From contig SHMU01000006.1 in the NCBI GenBank assembly GCA_008080765.1, positions 1-47,102 of the forward strand: a DNA stretch of 47,102 nucleotides. The letters run 5' to 3'. The notes under the pieces were generated by a model. That model saw nothing but the letters and a program-made list of their open reading frames with translations, was not told where the DNA came from and made no database searches. The stretch is from Promethearchaeota archaeon. GTDB lineage: Archaea > Asgardarchaeota > Lokiarchaeia > Sigyniarchaeales > SOKP01. Position numbers and translations under genes: made by a program. Shown in pieces: positions 26,701 to 38,700 of this stretch; the stretch's first letter is position 1, and each line of letters opens with the position of its first letter.

Positions 26701-29700
26701 TAGAGATAGTGATAATAATGAAATGATTTTTGAATCAAATTATCCTGTGCTTTCGGGGGCAGTTTGGATGGAACCAGACTTCAATGGAGAAGGTGAGGAA
26801 TTAGAACTAAACAAAAATGATGAGATTCAAGTAGATCTTGATTGTATTTTGCATAATGATGATGGAACCCATACCCGATTTACTCTGAGAGATGATGTAC
26901 TGCTCTCTTCGGGAAATTTAGATGGAATAATGACTTTTGAGTTACCACTTGGTCCAGAAGATGCATTCCTTATGGGATTAGAATGTGATCTGAATATTTC
27001 ATTCGATATTGATTATTATACTAAAGATAATATTTTTGAAGAGAATCGTGATATCACTATTTATTTGCTTGATCTTCGATTGGAAGCTAATCCTAGCTCA
27101 AGCACTCCTAAAACTTATTGGTCACTATACAGAGATGGCATTATATCTCCAACAGAAAAAGTAAATATTGAACAAAGTAGCGGATTTGAAATAAACGAGG
27201 GGAATTTAGAACTTGGAAAAAGTACAGAAGACTATTCTTATGGTCAACCCTTCTATAATATTTATTATGAAGATAAAAATGAATATGGATTTGAGCAAGA
27301 AAGTCCACTACTCGATCTAATAGCTCTTTCCAATATCATTCCTTTATCTATTGTTGGAATAAAGGATGGGAATACTTATGAATTTAAAAAAGATATGGAT
27401 TGGGAAATAATAAATTCACAATCTGATGAACTTTACAAGAACACACTTATCAGATTTATTGAAAATACCCCTGATGTTGGAACGGAATTTGCTATTTATT
27501 ATAATTTTATTTTTGATTTTGATTCTAATAATTATGCCAAAATTATGTTAGGTTCCACAAATTCACTGAATGAATCATCCATTGAGATCCAATTAGATGA
27601 TGGATTTTTACCTCCAAGCAATGAATCTCGGGCACCGATGTTTACTGAATTTCGAGAAAAATTCGATGATACAGTAGCCACAGAATTTGACCTTAATTAT
27701 GGAAAAGTGGATCTAACTGAAGATGAATTCATAATATATAATAAAGAGGAATTGAACAAAACAGGAGATTTAACTATTTTTATAACTGAGAATAAATTTA
27801 TTCATCTCTCTTTTGAGAATCCCCCGGATGATTTTACCGTAATGTATGGGATAAAATCTCAATATGAGCTTGGTTTTGGATTCCAAAAAGTAAATAAAAC
27901 ATATTCTAATTCTATTCGTGAGCTCTTTAATTGTGAATCATCTATAATTGTTGACCGAAATTATAATGAGTTATCTGCTTTAGAACTTGATGAGACGGCA
28001 CTCTATATAGGTTTAGATAATTTGAACGAATCTACCAAAGTAATAATCCAAGATTTACCTCTATTACATTCTCCCGAATTAAATTTCTCGTTTGTTCTTG
28101 ATGACTTATTGATGAATTATTTACGGAATTTTGCTGGGGAGCCGAATACTCTAACTTTCCAATTTGAATATGATTTTGGAGAATCATATACTTATCAATC
28201 CGAATCAGAAGAGATTCTATTAGATTATGATGAAATAGTAAATTACTATGATGCAGGAGAAAATGGAAGTTATTACTTTAACTTTAATAAAGAATTTCAA
28301 GAACTTTATGACTTTCTAGGAGCAACCAAAATTGATGTGATAATTACCATTAGTCAGAAAGGAAATAATAATAATGTTATTCCTTATCTCATACTAAAGA
28401 AGATGGACTATTTATCTGATACCAGAATCTTAGAAATGTATGATAATATGCCATATACTAAGAATGGACAATTAGATGTTAAAAGTGTCTTAAATACTCC
28501 TCATTATTTGCAAATTCTCACCTTACCGTTTAGAGATAGCAATACATTTGATTTTGAAAATATGCCCGACTCCCCATTCAATCTATTAGAAAATTCTGAG
28601 ATCACTGTGAGTATTTCTGATTTACCACACTCAGCTTTGGCAGCTCTTCACATTACACAAAATGAAATAGAAAAATTAGGGGATAAAGTAACTCTTCCTG
28701 TAAATGATGAAAATTTTAATATAATTATGAATTTAGCGTTATTTACAGACGCTTATAATATCGAAGAGACAATATACCAACAAGGATATATTGATTTATA
28801 TTATGGTTCAGGAACAGAAATTGATGGTGAGAATTATTATACTACTAATCTCACTCTAAGTCGGGAAGGTGTAGGAGATTATCAATCCGAGATTAGTAAT
28901 CATAATCCGATTTCATGGATGAATGAATATGCATTTACTAATAAATTTATATCTACGGATGATATCAATGTTTACGGCAATGTATTCTACCATGAACTCT
29001 TTAATTTATCATCTCATTCGTACGATGTTTTAAATCAAACACAAATTGCAAGTCTCTTTGATTTTGATCTGTATGATACTACAATCTATTTTGGATTAAG
29101 ACTTTCACATCATGATGTTCAGACTCTCGATTCTATTCACTTCCCTTGTAACTATTCTCTCAGTATCCATGGCTTTCCGATTGGAGAATATGAATGGGAG
29201 CAATTGAAATATATAGAAATTATCAATAATACATTTAATTGTGAATGTGAAAGCTATGATTTATCTAGTATCTCTTGTTTAAGCCAAAATGATTATGCCT
29301 TAGCTGAATACTATGGAGTACCTTATATTCTATTTTTCCAACCAATTGAGACCATAAGACAGTATTGTGATGAAGAAGGATTAATAATGGTCGATTTTCA
29401 TGCAAAAGAAATCTTTGATGAAGGATTTGATTATAGTATTCATGAAAGTACTGCTAAAGGAATACCCTCAACAATTGAATGGAATTTCAGCTATGAGAAT
29501 TTTACCAATTATAATTTGCATCCTGATTTCAATGAAGATCATTTCTTTACAATCTCTTATCCTGCATTAGAATGGGATCAATTTGATGAGATGTATATTA
29601 GAAATACAACCGATGAGTTTATTTTTCAGCCTAAAGAAGTGTTCAATATCTCATCCATCTATTTCAGAGATGTCTATAAAATTAACATCTCTATTGAACA

Positions 29701-32700
29701 TGAAATACCCGAAAGGGAATGGAGCTTAGGAACTCAATTATTTAGAAAAATATATTTGCTACTTCAGAACAAAAATAACAAATATTATACAAAACAAATA
29801 TCTATTCCAAATCTTAATTTCATAATACAAGATACTAATAAATCTTATATTTATGAAATTGATTTTGATGCTTTAAATGAGTATATTTCTATAAATTATC
29901 CTAATTATCAAATTAAGGATGAGACATACATCTTTTTTGAAGCTTCTTATGATTCTGATGAATTACGTTATGAATTAAGCCAAGTACCTTTTAATTATCA
30001 ATTTATTGAGAGTAATGATCCCGAACATCATATAACATTATATATCAATGGACAATTTGTATGCACTTCAAACGAAGCACTCTTTAATGAATATGTTTAT
30101 GCAATTAAGCACGGATATATTTATTTCTCTGAGTATGCTCAAAACGATCTTCTAAATCCAGGTGATAAGGTAAAAGTGGAATATAACTACAAAATGAGTC
30201 CGCATTTATTAGAGAGAAAGGAATTATTAATGACGATTTATCCTTGGTCAAATCGCTTTAATACACCTATTAATAATTTACTAAGTTCGGGAACAACATC
30301 AAGCTCAACTCAATCAACATATAGAGAACGCTGGAGAAAATTATCAGGTGGCTCACTCATAATGCCATTTGAGTACAGTCTAAATATTGACGATATTTAT
30401 TCTCTATATTTAAGCTATCGGTTAAACCAAAGAGATTATTATGAAGAAAAATTCGAAGTTGACTATGGAAGCGATTACACTTATGAGATCATCGAGGATA
30501 ACTTGAAAAGTACTGTTTCATTATTAAATCATTCAGTACAAGTGTTTTATTATGATTATAATAACGAAATTCAATTTTTAAAGGAAGACTATTTTGAAGT
30601 TAACTATGAACTTGGCACTCTTAAACTATTACGTGATATATCTAAAGATGGCACGTATGACCGAAATCCTATCACCGCATTTAATGCATTAGATGAATTT
30701 TATGTTTCTTATAAGCCAATTGCTATTGATCAAGAAGTATTAACTTATAAATTTACCAATTATAGACCAAACCATGATGCCACTGATCAGAACTTAGAGG
30801 TCGATAATTGGAAAGTATATGGAGAAAATGTATCTCAAGTCTTACCTAATTTTGATGCATTCTATTTTATGGATGAGGAAGAATCTGATTATTCTAAATA
30901 TATATGCTATGCTTCTCAACTTGGTGTGTATCTAAAAGAAGGAGACTTATTAGAATTTGATATTGAAAATGAATTAGAGGGTATTGATGAGGATTTACTT
31001 TCCAAAATTCATCAAGGACAATTTAAAGCTCTTCATATAAATACTAAAATCGAAAATCTCGAAAGCTTGGATTATCTTCTGGTAACCCTTAAGAATCATC
31101 AGAATATTTCTATATCCGAGCAATACTTTACAAGAGAAGATTTGCTATTATTAGAGAATGAAATCAATATTAATTTACCGCAATCTCCGAATACTTTAAA
31201 ATATGTTACTTTCGAACCATTTAGCAGAGAAGATGGAAAATATACTTCAGAGAATAAAAAAGGGATGCCAAATATCCAATTTGCTACGTGGGAAGATGAT
31301 AAAACAACTATTATTGACAATAGTGATTATCTTTCAATTGTTTTAGAAGAAGATCTCTTAACCGATCCAGGAAGTTTAGAGATTGCATATATCTTCAATG
31401 AAAAATTAGAGCAATTTAATTTCCCTGATTATTACCCTATTAAATGGAAGTATGAAGATGAGGTCTACTTTTTGCAGATTCCCCATCAATATATAGATTC
31501 CACCGATCCTTCTGTGCTAAAATGTTTTGAAGATGGAGAACAACTTATTATCCGTTATCAAACACCTATTAAGAAAGGTATATCCATCGGTTTTGGGAAG
31601 ATGTACTTTGATAAGAACGAAAACTTGGATATCCCTCCTATTGAATGCTTACTTATTAATGCAAATAAAACTACTGAGCAATATTACCATGAATTTACTA
31701 AGGATTATTACTATTCTTTAGAAATCCCGCTTACTCCATTTGATACTGAATTTAGTGGAACATATGGCACAGCAAAATTAGATATAGATTTATCAGATCT
31801 AGAAGAATTTGCTGATGATTCAAGAGAAATAGATTTTAGCAATCTTTTGTTCACGGTAAACGATCCTTCTTATGAACTCTCAATAAATGAATTTGTATTG
31901 GTTGATTCCGTGCAAAATCCAATTAGATCTTATGATTCAGTCAATTTAAATAGAATATGGGAATATACGGAGATTGAAGAATATGTAAGTGATGAGAATC
32001 CCATAGATGATGAATACTACTTTGATTTTGAGAATCCACATCTATTCTATGAGTTACCAAATGCTACGTGGTTACAATATATAAAAGTCTATGATAGTGA
32101 TGGAAATTATTATTCTGCGGGGGAAAGTGGAGACCAACACCAATTACACTATGACAATAAAACGAATACATTTAGTTGGAATGAAAATTATACTTATCAA
32201 GAATTACTCGGATTTATTTTCGAAGACAAGAAGATAATTGAAGCAAATACAGAATTATTTATCGAATATTGTATCAATACCTCATGGCAACATCCAATTA
32301 CTATAAATAAAGAAAATATCGATGTCAAGTCTCTTTTATTAAAATATTCTTGCGATATTGATGAATATTATTTATTAGGTACTCATGATGAACTTGCTTC
32401 TGTATTATCGCCAGAATATGATATCACCCAATATTATCAGGAGAATTTTAACGTTTATAGGCAAACCGATTCATACACATGCAATCTTTCTATTTCTGAC
32501 TATGCAGGAAATTTGACTCTTATTGATGATTTTATGAATGTTTCTCTCTATAGTGTGATTGGAATAAAAGTAAATTTTGAATCAGATGAACTTATTGATA
32601 ATCCCGATTTTGCTGTATCTTTTAATATTGAAGATGAATCAATTGCTATTACTGATCTAAATCCTTCAGATGGATTATTAGATGTGTTTGATACGATCTC

Positions 32701-35700
32701 AGTTATCTTGAATTATTCGAGTGGACCAATTTCGGCTTATACTAAAATCATTTTATTAGATCATTTTTATAATGACACTTTATCTAATTATGAACTAAAA
32801 GATACATTTTATAGTTATATAGATATAGAATTTAGCTCCATATCAGAAACAGGAGTAGAGAGAGTTTTAATTGGTGAATCAGCAGATATTATAGCAAGTG
32901 AATATTCTCAATTAAACCCCATTTCATATTGTCGCAATATTCATATATCCACAAATGACATCTTCAATAATTATGGTTCTTCAGCTTATGATTATTATGA
33001 ACTCTACTATGATGCATTTAATATTGTATATGAAGCGGATTCTGATTATGATGGGAGGGGAGAATACAAACATGTCATAGATGTTGATAAAGATGGAATT
33101 TATGATATAATTAAATATGGAGTTGAAAATGAAGAAGAATCTATTATTTGGCATACAATTATCCAAGATTATCATGGATACAAGAAAGAACTCCAAATGA
33201 CAGAAGATGAGCGCGTAGCAACGGATTGGTTTGATCTTGAGGATTCAGAGTTTACAGGACTTGCGGCAAGTATTATTAATCCCTTTGACATTGCAGGGAG
33301 TATCTTAACGGGGTTAGATAGGGATGATTACTGGGGAAAGAAAGTTATAGAATCAGAAACCAAAATTACTCGATGTTCTCAAATTGATTATTATAATCTT
33401 CGATTAGATCTTGATAGAGATGGATATGCAGATAAAGAAGTGACATATCAGAAATTTGATACTGTTGTTGAGCAGGAAATTTCCAAAACTATCAAATTCT
33501 TAATGGCAGCTAAAAAAGTTTCGGGATGGGAAGCAATGATGAGCGATTTAACCCGACTATTCAAGGGAGAACAAATGGATCCCATCTTTAATTACCTACT
33601 CACTGAAAAGGGATTAGATTTAATGGTTCAAGAATTTTGGGAGCTTCCCATTCTTGCTAAATTAGGACTATTATTAAGTGGAAGTGACCTCGCAACTCTG
33701 CTTTTAACTTATAGAAAACTCATTTTGCATGATACTAAAGTTTATAAGGAGCAAGTGAGTTCAGAAGAGCTCACGTATGCAGATTGGGAGCAAGGAATAG
33801 TGAAAGAGAAACGAATCTATACCAATGATTTTTCTGAAGATAATATGGATATGAATAGCAATCTGTTATTTGGTAATATCTTAGCGAGAAATAAGATTAC
33901 AAATATCGAAACGGGAGAATCTCAACAAATTTCCTTTAATCCGTTTATACCCTTTACAGATCCCAAAGATATAGCTTGGTCAAAGCAAACTTGGGGTCCT
34001 GATAATGTACCCATCTATTATGATTCTTTAACCATGATGAATGATGAAGATGAAGTTGAAACAACAAACTATTACGAGCGTACGATTACTATTAATTTAT
34101 TCACCAGATCCTCTCTTCTATATGGTTATGGAGACTTATTTGCTCCCGTTGGAGCTTCCCATATTAACAGATTTGAGCTTACTGGTGTTTTTATTACGCC
34201 ACCTGATGGGGTATATTTCTCAAGTGATAAAGAATATTTCCTTTTAGGGGCAAAGATTCCTGGGCATTATTTCTATTATGATACAGCAGAAGGAGAAAAA
34301 GATGGATATTATGATACTGTTTATATTCTTGCTCCGGGGGAAAATCCCGATGGATCATATAATGTAATAAGTCTTGCTTTTAATTATGATGGAAAACATG
34401 ATATAAAACCTTATACTATTATCCATGATTTAGATCTATCTGTAGATGCAGAAGAAGTATTCATGATCTCTCTGCTTACATACGGGCATCCATTTGCCGA
34501 AACCATCCGAGATTATTTTGCAGAAGAATGGCTCAAAATATTCGAGCTTCGACCCCAAGATTCTATATTTGAAGTCTATAAATCCGTTTTATCGGCAGGA
34601 ACACATCCCTTATTGTTTGAGATTGCAAGAACAGAAACTTACACTCGGTCATGGAATATTTTCGGAGAAAGGATGCTGGAAGATATTTTAGAGCAGACAC
34701 TAATTACTACGACTTCTATGGCAATTGGATTAGTTGTAAAAATATTGATGTATTCCAATCCGTATACAGCCCCATTGGCGAAAGTGACCAGCGGACTTGC
34801 ATATTTCACATGTTATTCGATATTAACAAAATATTTCATGGATGAAAAGGCACATTTAGCTTCAACCGAACAGAAAGCTTATACATTCTATACATTTGGA
34901 AGTAGACTTCCAATTTCACTAAATGATAGGGCTTTTAGTGACCGATTACTACGTGATAGTCAAGCGGCGGCGTTAATGGGACATCCCGCAGCTTATTATA
35001 CTACAGTTCGCGGGGGAGCAACAGGATATGAATATACTGCTGAAGTCATTACTTCGCCACCGAATCAAGCACGAATGTGGTCTGCAATGGCAGGATTACC
35101 ATTATACATTGTCACTTTAAGACCTGAATTTTATCTTGGATTAGATTTTGATAATACGGTCATTGATTATGAACAATTCACATCCGAGCTTTATGCTTAT
35201 AATGATTATCCATTCTATACCTATTATCATACTTATAGGAGTGAGCTTCCAAAAATGTATGATACATATCAATATAATACTTTAGGGTACGTAGAGCAAA
35301 AAATTACAGGAGCAACATTAGTAGCAAATCTAATTTCTCCAGCAGAACCGATTTTAAATGAGATACGACCTGTATGCGTCGATGGAGTACCCCAATATAT
35401 TTTCGATAAAGAATCTATTATTTCCCATGAAAATCCTCTTTATAAGCCAATTGTCCTTTCTAAAGAACGATATATGATATTAGAACGATACGGAATGATT
35501 ACTCCCGGACATTTAGGGATAATAGTAAAAAATTGTGAAGTGCTTAATTCTTTAGGACTAGAGCCCTATGCTATGAAAGCTACTGAAGCCACAGAGTTTG
35601 GAGCCAAAATCCCCTTGTCTATCGGAAAGGGATTTGACTATCCAATAATTTCTATTAACCTTAATATTAAACAGGGGTCAAATACCATCGATACAATTCC

Positions 35701-38700
35701 TTTATCAGAAGATATTTATACCATTAAAGATGGGAATCTATATTTAGATACTTCTTTAGAAGAGATTTCATCAAAATCAAATAAATATAGGACTTTATTA
35801 ATCCAAGGTGGGAACAATGTTTACTACTATATAGAAATCATTTTCAAGCGGTTTGTAAGTATGGACTCTTTAAATCCTTCAGATCCTAGTTATCAAGATT
35901 ATATAAATTTGGCATTAATTCAAGCAAATCAGTATGCAATAATGGACATCATGCATCAAAAGACTTTTGCGGAAGTTTCATCACAGATGATTGCGGAGAT
36001 TGGATACACTGAAGTTTTAACTTTAGCTTCCACAGCTCTTACAGCAATGGCGATGATCTTGGATTCTTGGAGTACGCAAGCTCTCCAAGAAGCGTATAAA
36101 AAAGTAGGACAAGAAGCAACTAAATCTTTCTACAAAACGTTTATATCCACATTCAAAAATAATATTGTCCAAAAATTCAGTAAAGATTGTGCTACAAAAT
36201 TATTAGGAGAGCTTGCAATGGCATTCATTATTAATCCTATAAATGAAATGCTTGAAGAAGTAATAAGAGATGCAGTTATTGAATCTTTTGTTGAAGGTTT
36301 TGTACGAGAGATGGGAGGTAGTGAGAATTTAGGCTTCTGGCTGTCTAATTTGGCAACTTCCTTAAGAGAAACAGTTAGTTTTTCAAAAATGAGTGAGGGT
36401 ATTTCTCGAATCTCACAAGAATATAAGTCAAATAGCATCAATTCCCGAATTGCCGAGATTAAATCCAACATGGAAGGAGAAGAGATCTCACAAAAGGAAC
36501 GGACAGAATTGGCAGAGGAGTTAGATCAATTAAATAAGGAATCTCTATCATTATATTCCTCTGAAGAGAAAAGTGAACAACTGTCATCAGTTTCAAAATT
36601 ATGTGGAGGATTAATTACCTTATTAAGTTCATTATCATTTAATCTCGGTGGCGGTATTCTCCTCTCAAGTATGACTAAATTCCTTAAAACCTCTTTCGGT
36701 CCTTATTTCAAGCAAAAATTCATAGATATCTATACTGAATTAACATCTAAAAAAGATACAATTTCAAAACAAAAAGAAAAAGGAAGAGTATTAACCACTA
36801 AAGATTTAAAAATTGATGAAAAAATATCATTAGATAAAGATCGCCCTCCCATTCCTATGGACATAGATCAAGATACTTATAGCAGTTCGGAAGTTAGAGG
36901 AGGTCCAAAGATCTTTAATACATATGATTCAATTAATTCTGAGAAACTCAAAACATTATTAGATCAGATTAGGTTGGATAGATATTATAAAAGATATGTT
37001 CAAAAAGAAAATGTGTATCAAGAAAATGAATATGTTAAAGATAGTATAGATAAAATCGTTAGAAATTCAGAAGATCTGGATTTACATGGAAAAGGTGAAG
37101 AAATATTTGGAATCTTGTTTGATGCAAAAACTGAACTTATAAAAGAGGGTTTTTCTATTGATGCTCGTGTATTTGATATGTATAGTTTATGCTTTATAGA
37201 TCCTGATACAATGATAGTAGGCTTAACTGAGGATGATTTTGAATCATTCTGGGAACTGAGTGATGCAGAGTTAACAGCAAGAGGGTTTAATACCAGAGAA
37301 ATGCAAAGAGCATATACAAGAAAGACTGGGAAGGATCCCTATTATCGAGGTGACTTGTCAAAACCATACAAATCTTTTCTGAGAGATGAATTTTCATTTC
37401 AATTTGGAAAATCTTATCGTACAGCAGAAATCAAAAATTATAAATTAATGAAAGGTGCTAGTCTATCTCAAATAACTTATGAGATTAAAACAAAATTATT
37501 AAAAAGAAATAGACAAAATATTGATTTAGGATTAGTAATAGTAGAAGGTAAGACTGTTGTGCCAATTCCTCCTAATACTGCTAATGTTTATGATTATTGC
37601 ATTTCACATGGAATAAATAATATTGCACTTTCTAAGATGATTTTTTATCCATCTCGATTTATTCGGGTAGAAGGAGGCACTAGACCGCTTTTTATTCAAA
37701 CACCGAATTGGGAGACCATGGTTCGAAATGGAAAAGCTGGATCACCATATTATAAAATGTTCTATGATTTAAGGGATGACTTTATACCATTTTTAAATAG
37801 TCTGGGCTTTAATGTCAAGGAATATTCAGATGTAGAAAAAACTTTAGGGATGGCAAAGAAATCTTATATACATTTACTTAAGAAACTAAAAGTGGGAAGC
37901 TACCAAGAGCGAGGAACACTAAAATTCTACTTCCAACCAGAAGAAGAGTTTATAGTTCGCTGGGAGTCTTCATTATTAGTGAAACTCTATCGAGAAGGTA
38001 TAAAAATAGGTTCGATTAACGATAAAGGGGAAGTTGCGCCAGAACTTGAAAGAAAACTCAAAATGGTTAAAGATTATTTTGAACCTATTTATTCCCTACT
38101 AGGATATACAAGACCAAATATTTATTACAGAGATGCATATCGGTTCCTATATATGATTTCATATACATTATATGATTATGGAATTGTATCTTCTCCCTAT
38201 CCAACTACGATAGATAAATTGATTCATGGTAAAAAACATGATTCTGGTTATAGATTAATATACAAGTTTTTAAAAGATAAGGATACTTACGAAACTACAG
38301 AATCGGGAAAAGCAACATTATTCTGGAATGACGTTATTCATCTACTTGATAAGAACTTAAGAACTGGAGTAATAGATCAAAATAAATATAATACAATATT
38401 ACGAGAACTTTATGAAATAAAAGTTGGCGAAAAATGGGAGGAAAATCTATTTAATCCCGTTAGAAAGTTCGATTGGTTAGATTATTCTAATACCAATTTT
38501 GGAAAGTTTTTTATAGATTTATTCAAAACAGAGCCTTTCAAAACTTTTTGGGGGGGTCTATCCAAAACATATATTTCTGAACTCTTGTTTGGCAATTATG
38601 CTTACGTATCAGCTCAGATTTCAGGAGGGGGGGAAGCTAGTATTTCAAAATTAATAGAAAGTATATGTCGAGTCCTTAGTCTAAGTCAAGAAGATTTTGA

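Noticed and set aside
37185-37230. 'CFIDPDTMIV' considered as a Hint/intein N-terminal splice block
   Set aside because: Lacks the expected following block B (TxxH) and any C-terminal HN-C/S/T block; no intein or Hint call justified.
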